This document shows, in pieces, positions 7,490 through 16,879 of a stretch of 64,000 nt of DNA; the first letter of the stretch is position 1; each line of letters opens with the position of its first letter. A model generated the notes under the pieces. It searched no databases, was not told the DNA's origin, and saw only the letters and a program-made list of their open reading frames with translations. Origin of the DNA: Pseudomonas sp. QS1027 (GTDB lineage Bacteria > Pseudomonadota > Gammaproteobacteria > Pseudomonadales > Pseudomonadaceae); NCBI RefSeq assembly GCF_002814235.1, contig NZ_PHSU01000009.1, forward strand, positions 1-64,000. Direction: 5' to 3'. The translations under genes were made by a program, and so were the position numbers.

Positions 7490-9151
7490 ATGAGCACTAG
7501 CATTACGGCGGACATTCAATCCGCTGAACCTGCGTTTCTGTCAAAAGAGCGCATTATCGCCAAACCCGGCTTCAACCGCTGGCTGGTTCCACCGGCCGCC
7601 CTGGCCATCCACCTGTGCATCGGCATGGCCTACGGCTTCTCGGTGTTCTGGTTGCCGCTGTCCAAGGCCCTGGGCATCACCGCACCGGTCGCTTGCGCGC
7701 CGGACATGAGCTTTATCTCACAGGTCTTCTCGTCGCAGTGCGATTGGCCGATCTCCATGCTTGGCTGGATCTACACCCTGTTCTTCATCTTCCTCGGCTG
7801 CTCGGCCGCGATCTGGGGCGGTTGGCTGGAACGTGCCGGTCCGCGCAAGGCCGGTGTGGTGTCCGCACTGTGCTGGTGTGGTGGCCTGCTGATTTCGGCG
7901 CTGGGGGTCTATACCCACCAGATCTGGCTGATGTGGATCGGTTCCGGGGTGATCGGTGGTATCGGTCTGGGCCTGGGCTACATTTCGCCGGTCTCGACCC
8001 TGATCAAGTGGTTCCCGGACAAGCGCGGCATGGCCACCGGCATGGCGATCATGGGCTTCGGCGGCGGCGCGATGGTCGGTGCACCGCTGGCGGCGGCCTT
8101 GATGGGTCACTTCGCCTCGCCCACCAGTGTCGGCGTGTGGCAGAGCTTTGCGGTGATGGCGGCGATCTACTTCGTCTTCATGATCGGCGGCGCGCTGTCC
8201 TACCGGGTGCCTCCGACCGGCTGGAAGCCCGAGGGCTGGACCGCACCGGTGAAGAAGAGCAGCAACGCGATGATCACCCACCGTCACGTGCACGTGAACG
8301 TGGCCTGGAAGACCCCGCAGTTCCGCCTGGTGTGGCTGGTGCTGTGCCTGAACGTATCCGCCGGTATCGGCATCCTCGGCATGGCCTCGCCACTGTTGCA
8401 GGAAGTCTTCGCCGGTAAATTGCTCGGCAACGGCCTGACCTTCAGCCAGCTGGACGCCGCGCAACTGGGCCAGATCGCCGCCATCGCGGCCGGTTTCACC
8501 GGTTTGCTCAGCCTGTTCAACATCGGTGGCCGGTTCTTCTGGGCGTCGTTCTCGGACTATATCGGCCGCAAGGCGACCTACTTCGTGTTCTTCGCCCTGG
8601 GCTTCGCGCTCTATGCGTCGGTACCGAGCCTCGGTCACCTGGGCAGCGTCGCGCTGTTCGTCGCCGCGTTCTGCGTGATCCTGTCGATGTACGGCGGTGG
8701 TTTCGCCACGGTGCCGGCCTACCTGGCGGACCTGTTCGGTACGCAGATGGTCGGTGCGATCCACGGCCGCCTGCTGACCGCCTGGGCGGCAGCCGGGGTG
8801 CTGGGGCCGGTGCTGGTGAACTACCTGCGTGAGTATCAACTGAGCGTCGGCGTCGAACGTGCCGCGGCCTACGACATCACCTTGTACATCCTCGCCGGCC
8901 TGCTGGTGCTGGGTTTCATCTGCAACCTGCTGGTGCGTCCGGTGGCCGACAAGTACTTCATGACCGACGCCGAGCTCGCCGCCGAACAGGCGCTGGGTCA
9001 TGACAAGGGCGCCGACAGCACTACGGTGCTGGAGTGGAAAGCGGCGCCAGGCAGCAAGCCGATGGCGATTGCCGCCTGGCTGGTAGTGGGCATTCCGTTG
9101 GCGTGGGGCGTGTGGGTCACCCTGCAGAAGACGGCGGTGCTGTTCCACTGA
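7490..9151 (+). CDS. OFA-family MFS transporter (oxalate/formate antiporter type)
   Basis: 553-residue major facilitator with about 12 membrane segments. N-terminal features are IHLCIGMAYGFSVFWLPLSK and a periplasmic loop with two Cys (VACAPDMSF; SSQCDWP), typical of the OFA branch. The central loop carries KTPQFRLVWLVLCLN, and ASFSDYIGRKATYF is the MFS signature in the second half. I use ATG 7490 because GGGGGAG lies 10-17 bases upstream; an in-frame GTG at 7448 is less likely. It stands alone between a divergent GNAT gene and hisB. OFA members exchange organic acids such as oxalate/formate, but the substrate here is not determinable. Confidence 0.9.
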   Translation: MSTSITADIQSAEPAFLSKERIIAKPGFNRWLVPPAALAIHLCIGMAYGFSVFWLPLSKALGITAPVACAPDMSFISQVFSSQCDWPISMLGWIYTLFFIFLGCSAAIWGGWLERAGPRKAGVVSALCWCGGLLISALGVYTHQIWLMWIGSGVIGGIGLGLGYISPVSTLIKWFPDKRGMATGMAIMGFGGGAMVGAPLAAALMGHFASPTSVGVWQSFAVMAAIYFVFMIGGALSYRVPPTGWKPEGWTAPVKKSSNAMITHRHVHVNVAWKTPQFRLVWLVLCLNVSAGIGILGMASPLLQEVFAGKLLGNGLTFSQLDAAQLGQIAAIAAGFTGLLSLFNIGGRFFWASFSDYIGRKATYFVFFALGFALYASVPSLGHLGSVALFVAAFCVILSMYGGGFATVPAYLADLFGTQMVGAIHGRLLTAWAAAGVLGPVLVNYLREYQLSVGVERAAAYDITLYILAGLLVLGFICNLLVRPVADKYFMTDAELAAEQALGHDKGADSTTVLEWKAAPGSKPMAIAAWLVVGIPLAWGVWVTLQKTAVLFH

Positions 9152-9156
9152 TCACC

Positions 9157-9248
9157 GTGTAGGCGCCGGCTTGCTGGCGATTGCGATTCGACAGGCGACA
9201 TCTTCGTCGCCTGGCACGCCGCTATCGCCAGCAAGCCGGCTCCTACAG
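9157..9248. repeat. REP-pair (BIME-like) element
   Basis: Inverted pair: GTAGGCGCCGGCTTGCTGGC at the left and the near-complement ATCGCCAGCAAGCCGGCTCC plus TACAG at the right, separated by about 45 bp with an inner hairpin (AGGCGACATCTTCGTCGCCT). This is the dispersed extragenic palindrome of fluorescent pseudomonads. It lies after the transporter stop codon. Confidence 0.85.
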
Positions 9249-9428
9249 GTGGGTGCAGTGCCGAGGCATTGCGATTCTCTTCAGACAACGTTTCTGCTTG
9301 TCCTGACAGGTATATCCCCGGTGCGCCTGGATTCAGCCCGTCCGGGAGTTCACCTTGCGTGTTTCTGTTTGCCGCCCGCGCCCCTATAATGGCTGCCTTT
9401 TTCGCCCAATGATTTTGCGGAGCTGGTG

Positions 9429-10022
9429 ATGGCCGAACGTAAGGCGTCCGTCGAGCGCGACACTCTGGAAACCCAGATCAAAGCCTCGATCAACCTGGAT
9501 GGCACCGGAAAGGCCCGATTTGATATCGGTGTCCCTTTTCTTGAACACATGCTCGACCAGATCGCCCGTCACGGGCTGATCGACCTGGATATCGAGTGCA
9601 AGGGCGACCTGCATATCGACGACCACCACACCGTGGAAGACGTCGGTATCACCCTGGGTCAGGCCTTCGCCAAAGCCATCGGCGACAAAAAAGGCATCCG
9701 TCGCTACGGTCACGCCTATGTGCCGCTGGACGAAGCGCTGTCGCGAGTGGTCATCGACTTCTCCGGCCGTCCCGGCCTGCAGATGCACGTGCCCTACACC
9801 CGCGCCACCGTGGGCGGCTTCGACGTCGACCTGTTCCAGGAATTCTTCCAGGGCTTCGTCAACCACGCCCTGGTCAGCCTGCACATCGACAATCTGCGTG
9901 GCACCAACACCCACCACCAGATCGAAACCGTGTTCAAGGCCTTCGGTCGCGCCCTGCGCATGGCCGTCGAGCTCGATGACCGCATGGCCGGGCAAATGCC
10001 CTCGACCAAGGGCGTCCTGTAA
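9429..10022 (+). CDS. hisB: imidazoleglycerol-phosphate dehydratase
   Basis: Converts IGP to imidazole acetol-phosphate (histidine biosynthesis step 6). The 197-residue monofunctional form shows the duplicated metal-binding motifs HTVEDVGI (preceded by DDH) and [10 protein letters not shown], each supplying the His/Glu ligands for Mn. GTG 9426 precedes the ATG at 9429; the ATG gives the standard [13 protein letters not shown]-terminus. Its TAA overlaps the hisH ATG by one base (TAATG). First gene of the his cluster here. Confidence 0.98.
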   Translation: MAERKASVERDTLETQIKASINLDGTGKARFDIGVPFLEHMLDQIARHGLIDLDIECKGDLHIDDHHTVEDVGITLGQAFAKAIGDKKGIRRYGHAYVPLDEALSRVVIDFSGRPGLQMHVPYTRATVGGFDVDLFQEFFQGFVNHALVSLHIDNLRGTNTHHQIETVFKAFGRALRMAVELDDRMAGQMPSTKGVL

Positions 10023-10660
10023 TGCAGACGGTCGCGGTTATCGATTACGGCATGGGTAACCTGCACTCGGTGGCCAAGGCCCTCGAGCACGTGGGGGCCG
10101 GCAAGGTGCTGATCACCAGCGATGCCGATGTGATTCGCGAAGCAGACCGGGTGGTATTCCCCGGCGTCGGCGCGATTCGCGACTGCATGGCCGAGATCCG
10201 TCGCCTGGGTTTCGACTCGCTGGTGCGTGAAGTCAGCCAGGATCGTCCGTTCCTCGGCATCTGTGTCGGCATGCAGGCCTTGCTCGACCACAGCGAAGAG
10301 AACGCCGGCGTCGACTGCATCGGCCTGTTTCCCGGCAAAGTGAAGCTGTTCGCCAAGGACCAGCACGAAGACGGCGAGCACCTGAAAGTGCCGCATATGG
10401 GCTGGAACGAGGTGACGCAGGTAGTGGATCACCCCCTGTGGCACAACATCCCGGACCTGGCGCGCTTCTACTTCGTGCACAGCTACTACATCGCCGCCGG
10501 TAACCCGCGGCAGGTGGTGGGCCGCGGGCACTACGGCGTCGACTTCGCTGCGGCGCTGGCCGAGGGCTCGCGTTTCGCCGTGCAGTTCCACCCGGAGAAA
10601 AGCCATACCCATGGCCTGCAATTGCTGCAGAACTTCGCCGCCTGGGACGGACGCTGGTAA
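10022..10660 (+). CDS. hisH: imidazole glycerol phosphate synthase, glutaminase subunit
   Basis: Class I glutamine amidotransferase that feeds ammonia to HisF. The 212 residues contain the nucleophile elbow [11 protein letters not shown] with the catalytic Cys, and the His-Glu pair in [11 protein letters not shown]. The oxyanion strand ([10 protein letters not shown]) is intact. It is translationally coupled to hisB and followed directly by a DUF2164 gene rather than hisA. Confidence 0.98.
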   Translation: MQTVAVIDYGMGNLHSVAKALEHVGAGKVLITSDADVIREADRVVFPGVGAIRDCMAEIRRLGFDSLVREVSQDRPFLGICVGMQALLDHSEENAGVDCIGLFPGKVKLFAKDQHEDGEHLKVPHMGWNEVTQVVDHPLWHNIPDLARFYFVHSYYIAAGNPRQVVGRGHYGVDFAAALAEGSRFAVQFHPEKSHTHGLQLLQNFAAWDGRW

Positions 10661-10921
10661 ATGGCCGCGAAGAAGACCAAGCCGCCGATCCTGACCCTCA
10701 CTCCGGAACAGGAGAACGAGGCCAATCAGAAGATCAAGCGCTTCATGGAGGAGCGCTTCGAGCTGGACCTGGGTTCGTTCGAGGCGGCTGAAATCCTCGA
10801 CCTGTTTACCCGTGAAATTGCTCCGCACTATTACAACAGGGCGATTTTCGATGTGCAGACGCACCTTAAAGAAAGGTTCGAAAGCATCGAAAGCGACCTG
10901 TGGGCACTCGAGAAAAACTGA
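10661..10921 (+). CDS. DUF2164 domain protein
   Basis: 86 residues, charged and mostly helical; it covers the whole DUF2164 family length (LTPEQENEANQKIKRFMEER, then LDLGSFEAAEILDLFTREIA and HYYNRAIFDVQ). The ATG follows the hisH stop with no gap and hisA begins 41 bp after its stop, so it is embedded in the his operon and should be co-transcribed and probably coupled. No catalytic motif is visible. No function is established that I know of. Confidence 0.88.
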   Translation: MAAKKTKPPILTLTPEQENEANQKIKRFMEERFELDLGSFEAAEILDLFTREIAPHYYNRAIFDVQTHLKERFESIESDLWALEKN

Positions 10922-10962
10922 TTTCCGAGTAAAGCTGAAAAAACGACTCTAAGGTTTGCCAG

Positions 10963-11700
10963 ATGCTGATTATCCCCGCTATCGATCTCAAAGACGGTGC
11001 CTGCGTTCGTCTGCGCCAGGGCCGCATGGAAGATTCCACGGTGTTCTCCGATGACCCGGTGAGCATGGCTGCCAAGTGGGTGGAGGGCGGCTGCCGTCGT
11101 CTGCATCTGGTCGACCTGAACGGCGCGTTCGAAGGCCAGCCGGTCAATGGCGAGGTGGTCACCGCCATCGCCAAGCGTTACCCGAACCTGCCGATCCAGA
11201 TCGGCGGCGGTATCCGCTCCCTGGAAACCATCGAGCACTACGTCAAGGCCGGCGTGAGCTACGTGATCATCGGCACCAAGGCGGTGAAAGACCCGGCGTT
11301 CGTCGCTGAGGCCTGCCGCGCGTTCCCGGGCAAGGTCATCGTCGGCCTGGACGCCAAGGACGGTTTTGTCGCCACCGACGGCTGGGCTGAAATCAGCACC
11401 GTGCAGGTGATCGACCTGGCCAGGCAGTTCGAAGCCGACGGCGTCTCCGCCATCGTCTACACCGATATCGCCAAAGACGGCATGATGCAGGGCTGCAACG
11501 TGCCCTTCACCGCCGCCCTGGCCGCGGCCACCCGGATTCCGGTGATCGCTTCCGGCGGTATCCACAACCTGGGCGATATCAAGGCCCTGCTGGACGCCAA
11601 GGCTCCGGGCATCATCGGCGCGATTACCGGCCGGGCGATCTACGAAGGCACCCTCGATGTCGCCGAGGCGCAAGCCTTCTGCGATTCGTACAAAGGCTGA
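10963..11700 (+). CDS. hisA: phosphoribosylformimino-5-aminoimidazole carboxamide ribotide isomerase
   Basis: (beta/alpha)8 barrel isomerising ProFAR to PRFAR (histidine step 4). The 245 residues show the catalytic Asp in the first strand ([15 protein letters not shown]) and the second in [14 protein letters not shown], plus the two phosphate-binding glycine motifs IGGGIRS and IASGGIHN. It is followed by hisF after nine bases. Confidence 0.98.
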   Translation: MLIIPAIDLKDGACVRLRQGRMEDSTVFSDDPVSMAAKWVEGGCRRLHLVDLNGAFEGQPVNGEVVTAIAKRYPNLPIQIGGGIRSLETIEHYVKAGVSYVIIGTKAVKDPAFVAEACRAFPGKVIVGLDAKDGFVATDGWAEISTVQVIDLARQFEADGVSAIVYTDIAKDGMMQGCNVPFTAALAAATRIPVIASGGIHNLGDIKALLDAKAPGIIGAITGRAIYEGTLDVAEAQAFCDSYKG

Positions 11701-11709
11701 GGACTCACC

Positions 11710-12480
<771 letters not shown>

Positions 12481-12504
12481 GGGCAACAGGCCACTGGACA
12501 GTAT

Positions 12505-12533
12505 GGCGGCCTCAAGTCACTCTTGAGTCCGCC
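12505..12533 (+). terminator. hairpin after hisF
   Basis: Interrupted stem GGCGG-C-CTCAAG / CTTGAG-T-CCGCC with a 5-base loop, 24 bp past the hisF stop. There is no clear T-run after it, so it may stabilise the 3' end or terminate weakly before the next gene. Confidence 0.45.
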
Positions 12534-12553
12534 ACGGATTCCGGTTGCCTACT

Positions 12554-13309
12554 ATGTCTAAACGCTTTTTCCTTGCGCTGTTTTGCCTGATCGGACTGTT
12601 GTCGGGCACGGCGGGTGCGGCGGACGCAGCCGATGATGGCATTGTCCTGCTGACGGAGAACTTCCCGCCCTACAACATGGCGAAAAATGGCAAGAACTTC
12701 GCCAAGGACGAGAACATCGAAGGCATCGCCGCCGAGATCGTGCGCGAAACCTTCAAGCGCGCCGGTATTCCCTACAGCCTGACCCTGCGTTTCCCCTGGG
12801 AGCGTATCTACAAGCTCGCCCTGGAAAAGCCCGGCTATGGGGTGTTTGTCATGGCCCGGCTGCCGGAGCGCGAGAGGCTGTTCAAGTGGGTCGGGCCGAT
12901 CGGTCCTGATGATTGGGTGCTGCTGGGCAAGGCGGACAGCCCGATCGCCTTGTCGGACATGGAGCAGGCCCATCGCTACCGGATCGGCGCCTACAAGGGC
13001 GATGCCATCGCCCAATACCTGGCGCAGCACGGATTCAACCCGGTGCTGGCCCTGCGTGACCAGGATAATGCGAAGAAGCTGGTCGACGGCCAGATCGACC
13101 TGTGGGCCTCGGGCGATCCCGCCGGGCGCTATCTGGCGCGGCAGGAGGGCATTACCGGGCTCAAGACGATCTTGCGCTTCAACAGCGCCTCCCTTTACCT
13201 GGCCCTCAACAAAGAGGTGCCCGACGCGGTCGTCGCCAAGTTGCAGTCGGCACTCGATCAACTGCGTCGTGAAGGTGCGGTGGATCAGGCCTTTGCTCGT
13301 TACCTCTGA
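12554..13309 (+). CDS. periplasmic amino-acid-type solute-binding protein (SBP_bac_3)
   Basis: 251 residues with a signal peptide (MSKRFFLALFCLIGLLSGTAG, cleavage near ADA). The mature part is a two-lobed cluster-3 binding fold: ENFPPYNM, GIAAEIVRETFKRAGIPYSL, PERERLFKWVGPI and the lobe-2 start YRIGAYKGDAIAQYL. Start chosen at ATG 12554 because it begins the signal peptide; a TTG at 12545 is unlikely. There is no ABC permease or ATPase beside it, so it is an orphan binding protein that may serve a distant transporter. It is convergent with the deacetylase gene. Confidence 0.88.
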   Translation: MSKRFFLALFCLIGLLSGTAGAADAADDGIVLLTENFPPYNMAKNGKNFAKDENIEGIAAEIVRETFKRAGIPYSLTLRFPWERIYKLALEKPGYGVFVMARLPERERLFKWVGPIGPDDWVLLGKADSPIALSDMEQAHRYRIGAYKGDAIAQYLAQHGFNPVLALRDQDNAKKLVDGQIDLWASGDPAGRYLARQEGITGLKTILRFNSASLYLALNKEVPDAVVAKLQSALDQLRREGAVDQAFARYL

Positions 13310-13319
13310 GAGGTCCCAA

Positions 13320-14096
13320 TCAGCGATAAACGCCCTGCTTGCCGTGGGCTTCGCCCGCCTGGTTACCGCGTAGGGCGATCATCGACTTGATATCGATCCA
13401 GTCGATGCCCTGCTCCTTGAGCTTGGGCAGCTCGCGTTCGAGGACTGCCAGGGTCTGCGGGTAGGGATGGCCGATCACCACCGCCGAGCCGTGCTTGCGC
13501 GCCAGCCTGATCGCTTCTTCCAGTTGCGCGGTGATGGCCGGCTCGGTGCGTTCGTTGTCGAGGAAGACATCCCGCGACACGCTGGGCAGGCCGATCTTCT
13601 GTGCTTCTGCCGCGGCGACGGTCTTGGCGCTGGTGCGGCTGTCGACGAAGAACTTGTTGCGCCGCTGCAACTCGCCCATCAGCCAGGCCATGGCCACCGG
13701 TTCGGCGGTCATGCGGCTGCCTTCATGATTGTTGATCCCGCTGGTAAAGGGCACGGCCTTGAAGGCCGCGGCCAGGCGCGCTTTCAATTCATCGAGGGGC
13801 AGGTCGGGATGCCAGGCGAAAGGCCCGGTGGCCGGGTCCATGGGCATGTGCAGCATGACGATCTTGCCGGCGGCATGGGCCTCGCGGGCAAATTCGGCGG
13901 CATGCAGGGTGTCGGGCATGATCGAGGGGGTAACCGGCCCGGGCAGGGCCAGCACCCGACGATCCCGGGGCAGGTTTTGCCCCAGGTCATCGATAATCAG
14001 GGTGAGGTAGGCCTTGGCCGGTACCGGCGACTCGACCGGCGCTGCCTGGGCAACGCCGATCAAACAGCCGATAAGGAGCAGCAGCCAATGGCGCAT
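13320..14096 (-). CDS. divergent polysaccharide deacetylase family protein (YibQ-like)
   Basis: 258 residues with an N-terminal signal sequence (RHWLLLLIGCLIGVAQAAP). The NodB-like barrel shows LTLIIDDLGQN (the Asp-Asp of the family), PMDPATGPFAW and the metal-site-like stretch INNHEGSRMTAEP, then VIGHPYPQTL. These proteins are periplasmic; enzymatic deacetylation is not demonstrated for most of them. It follows ctpA by one base in the gpmI-envC-ctpA unit, which points to a cell-envelope role. Confidence 0.9.
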   Translation of the reverse strand: MRHWLLLLIGCLIGVAQAAPVESPVPAKAYLTLIIDDLGQNLPRDRRVLALPGPVTPSIMPDTLHAAEFAREAHAAGKIVMLHMPMDPATGPFAWHPDLPLDELKARLAAAFKAVPFTSGINNHEGSRMTAEPVAMAWLMGELQRRNKFFVDSRTSAKTVAAAEAQKIGLPSVSRDVFLDNERTEPAITAQLEEAIRLARKHGSAVVIGHPYPQTLAVLERELPKLKEQGIDWIDIKSMIALRGNQAGEAHGKQGVYR

Positions 14097-14097
14097 C

Positions 14098-15423
14098 TCA
14101 GTTGCCGCGTGTCACGCTCAGGCCCTTGAGCAGGCTCAGGGCCTGGCCCAGCTGGTAGTCGTCATCCTGCAAGCGTGGCTTGGCCTTGACCGGCTTGACG
14201 CTCGGTTTGTCCGCACCGCCGTTGCCGTTGCCCAGGTGACCCTGGAGATCGGCTTCCTTGAAGGTGTCGTCGTCCTGGGCGCCGGTGACCTTGGCCTGGC
14301 GCACTTCCACGTCCGGGATGATGCCCTGGGCCTGGATCGAACGACCGTTGGGGGTGAAGTACAGCGCGGTGGTGATCTTCAGCGCGCGATCATTGCTCAA
14401 CGGCAGCACGGTCTGGACCGAGCCCTTGCCGAAGCTGGTGGTGCCCATCAGCACCGCGCGTTTCTGGTCCTGCAGGGCGCCGGCAACGATTTCCGAAGCC
14501 GAGGCGCTGCCGCCGTTGATCAGGACCACCATCGGTACCGCTTCGCTTTCGTCGTGGCCGGTGGCCGAGAAGCGCAGTTCGGAGTTGGCGATACGGCCTT
14601 TGGTGTAGACGATCAGGCCCTTGGTAATGAAGTGGTCGACCACTTCCACCGCCGCCTGCAACACGCCGCCCGGGTTGTTGCGCAGGTCGAGGACGATGCC
14701 GTTGAGCTTCTTGTTGCCGTTTTCCTTGCGCAGGTCGGCGAGGGCCTTGGAGACCTCTTCGCCGGTCTTGACTTGGAACTGGGTGATGCGGATATAGCCG
14801 TAGCCGTTTTCCAGCAACTGGCTGCGCACGCTCTTGGTGCGGATGATCGCCCGGGTCAGGGTCACGTCGAACGGCGTGCCGCCGCCGCGGACCAGGGTCA
14901 GGGTGATTTTCTGGCCGACCTTGCCGCGCATCTTGTCGACGGCTTCGGTCATGGTCTGGCCGCGGGTCGGCTGGCCGTTGATCTTGACGATCAGGTCGCC
15001 GGCCTGCACACCGGCCTTGGATGCCGGGGTGTCGTCGATCGGCGAGACCACCTTGACGAAGGTGTCTTCCATGCCGACTTCGATGCCCAGGCCGCCGAAT
15101 TCGCCGCTGGTGTCTTCCTGCAGCTGGGCGAAGTCGTCCGGCCCGAGGTAGGCGGAGTGCGGGTCAAGGTTGCTGAGCATGCCCTTGATGGCATTCTCCA
15201 GCAGGGTCTTGTCGTCCACCGGCTCGACATAGGCGGCCTTGATCCGGTCCATGACCTCGGCAAAGGTGCGCAGCTCGTCGAGCGGCAGCGGGGCCTTGGC
15301 GGTGACGGCCGGAGCAGCGGCAGCCGGCGCGGGCTGGGCAGGTTGCGCAGCGAACGCGTGGGGCGCACCGATCACCAGGGCGATCGTCAGGGCCAGCGAG
15401 GTGAGGCGGGACAAATGCAACAT
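14098..15423 (-). CDS. ctpA: C-terminal processing peptidase, S41 family
   Basis: Periplasmic tail-specific serine protease; in P. aeruginosa CtpA degrades murein endopeptidases together with an adaptor. 441 residues: signal peptide 1-26, N-terminal helical region, PDZ domain about 100-185 (GGLGIEVGM) and the S41 catalytic domain. The Ser/Lys dyad is Ser308 in GGSASASEIVAG and Lys333 in GTTSFGKGSVQTV. LDLRNNPGG precedes the active site, as usual. The C-terminal tail is low-complexity and basic. It is downstream of envC with a 30-bp gap. Confidence 0.96.
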   Translation of the reverse strand: MLHLSRLTSLALTIALVIGAPHAFAAQPAQPAPAAAAPAVTAKAPLPLDELRTFAEVMDRIKAAYVEPVDDKTLLENAIKGMLSNLDPHSAYLGPDDFAQLQEDTSGEFGGLGIEVGMEDTFVKVVSPIDDTPASKAGVQAGDLIVKINGQPTRGQTMTEAVDKMRGKVGQKITLTLVRGGGTPFDVTLTRAIIRTKSVRSQLLENGYGYIRITQFQVKTGEEVSKALADLRKENGNKKLNGIVLDLRNNPGGVLQAAVEVVDHFITKGLIVYTKGRIANSELRFSATGHDESEAVPMVVLINGGSASASEIVAGALQDQKRAVLMGTTSFGKGSVQTVLPLSNDRALKITTALYFTPNGRSIQAQGIIPDVEVRQAKVTGAQDDDTFKEADLQGHLGNGNGGADKPSVKPVKAKPRLQDDDYQLGQALSLLKGLSVTRGN

Positions 15424-15453
15424 GTCGAACGAACTCCTGATTAAGATGCGGGC

Positions 15454-16740
15454 CTATCCTTGGGCGCGGCACCATTGGGCCGGATCACTCGGGTGACCCT
15501 GCTGACGTATAGCGAAATACAACGCGGGTGCGTCCTGACCGCCACTGTTGCCTACAGTAGAGATCGACTCACCGGCTTTTACCACATCGCCTGCGGACTT
15601 GAGCAGCGTCTGGTTGTGCCCGTAGAGACTCAGGTAACCGTTGCCGTGGTCCAGAATGACCAGCAAACCGGCGCCGCGCAACCAATCGGCGAAGACTACG
15701 CGGCCACCGTGCACGGCGTGCACCTGGCTACCGGCGGCGGCGCTGATCATCACCCCGTCCCACTTGGTTCGGGCGTCATCGCCACGGGTTTCACCAAAGC
15801 GCGCAAGCAATCGACCATCAACTGGCCATGGAAGTTTGCCGCGCGCTGAAGCAAAAGGGCCGCCAAAGGATTCTCCTGCACTCGATACCAGGGCTCCGGG
15901 CGTGGTTTTACGCGGTGGGCGTGGGCTGTCGTCGCTGGCGACCGCAGCCTCACGCTGGCGCTTTTTTTCGGCTTCCTGCTGGGCGAGCAGCGCTTTCTGG
16001 CGCGCTTCTTCCGCCTCGCGGGCCTGGCGCGCCAGGGTTTCTTCGATGGTCTTGAGGACTTTCGACAGGTCGGCCTGGTCCTGTTCGCGGCTGGCGAGCT
16101 TCTGGTCGCGGGCTTTCACGTCGTCACTGAGCTTGGCCAGGGCCGCCTGGCGTTCCTTGCGGACCTTGTCCAGTTCGTCGCGCTGGTTGTCCAGGCTGCT
16201 TTTCTGCACCAGCAACTGGGCTTGCTGCAGATTGATGTCGTTTTCGACATTGGCCAGTTGGCGCAGGGTTTCGTTGAAATTCTTCAACTGCTCCATGCGC
16301 GCCTTGCTCAGGTAGTCGTAGTAGGTCAGGGTGCGGGCGAATTTTTCCGGGTTTTGCTGGTTGAGCAACAGCTTGAGGTACTCCTGGCGGCCACCCTGGT
16401 AGGCGGCGCGGGCCTGGATCGCGATCAGTCGCTGCTGTTCAGTGCGTGCGCTCTGGAGTTTTTTTTTCTCTCCATCGAGCCGCTGCAGTTCGCTTTCGCT
16501 CTTTTTCAGCTCTTTCTGCAGGGCATCGACCTGCTTCTCCAGCTTGCCCATCTCGGTTTCGGTACCGCGCAGCTCTTTCTGCACCCCGGATTTTTCTTCC
16601 TGTAGCTTGCCCAGGAGCTTTTTCAGCTCAGCGATATCCTGACGCGTGGCGTCCAACTGCTGTTGGGTTTGTGCGCGCTCGTCGGCAAAGGCCGGTTGGA
16701 GCAGGCAAATCAGGGCTAGGGCGATAAGGGCGCGAAGCAT
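15454..16740 (-). CDS. envC: murein hydrolase activator EnvC
   Basis: 428-residue periplasmic activator of cell-division amidases. It has a signal peptide (MLRALIALALICLLQPAFA), a long coiled coil (residues about 25-255, heptads rich in K/E/Q) that binds FtsEX, and a C-terminal LytM domain. The LytM metal site is degenerate: where active M23 enzymes have H-x-G-x-D the protein has KWDGVMI, so it should activate amidases and not cleave murein itself, as in EnvC. It is downstream of gpmI but separated by a strong terminator-like hairpin. Confidence 0.95.
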   Translation of the reverse strand: MLRALIALALICLLQPAFADERAQTQQQLDATRQDIAELKKLLGKLQEEKSGVQKELRGTETEMGKLEKQVDALQKELKKSESELQRLDGEKKKLQSARTEQQRLIAIQARAAYQGGRQEYLKLLLNQQNPEKFARTLTYYDYLSKARMEQLKNFNETLRQLANVENDINLQQAQLLVQKSSLDNQRDELDKVRKERQAALAKLSDDVKARDQKLASREQDQADLSKVLKTIEETLARQAREAEEARQKALLAQQEAEKKRQREAAVASDDSPRPPRKTTPGALVSSAGESFGGPFASARGKLPWPVDGRLLARFGETRGDDARTKWDGVMISAAAGSQVHAVHGGRVVFADWLRGAGLLVILDHGNGYLSLYGHNQTLLKSAGDVVKAGESISTVGNSGGQDAPALYFAIRQQGHPSDPAQWCRAQG

Positions 16741-16793
16741 GGGGCGGGCGACACCTGGGAACGAGACGGCCTAGTATGCCCGCCGCGGGCTGC

Positions 16794-16830
16794 AAAAAAA
16801 ACGCCCAAAAGCGGTTGCTTTCAGGCGTTT
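16794..16830 (-). terminator. rho-independent terminator between gpmI and envC
   Basis: Minus-strand hairpin AACGCCtgaAAGC / GCTTttgGGCGTT followed by eight T. It should end gpmI transcripts, so envC needs its own promoter or read-through. Confidence 0.85.
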
Positions 16831-16839
16831 CCGATAAAG

Positions 16840-16867
16840 AGGTAGGCCGCAGGCCTGCGGCCTACCT
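16840..16867. repeat. perfect 28-bp palindrome
   Basis: AGGTAGGCCGCAGG followed directly by its exact complement CCTGCGGCCTACCT, with no spacer. It lies 12 bp past the gpmI stop and upstream of the terminator hairpin. It would form a cruciform or an extended 3' RNA hairpin. Confidence 0.8.
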
Positions 16868-16879
16868 GATTTGTGGCGT

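Noticed and set aside
15454..16740. EnvC read as an active M23 endopeptidase.
   Set aside because: The LytM metal motif is missing (KWDGVMI where H-x-G-x-D is needed), so it fits the known non-catalytic activator.
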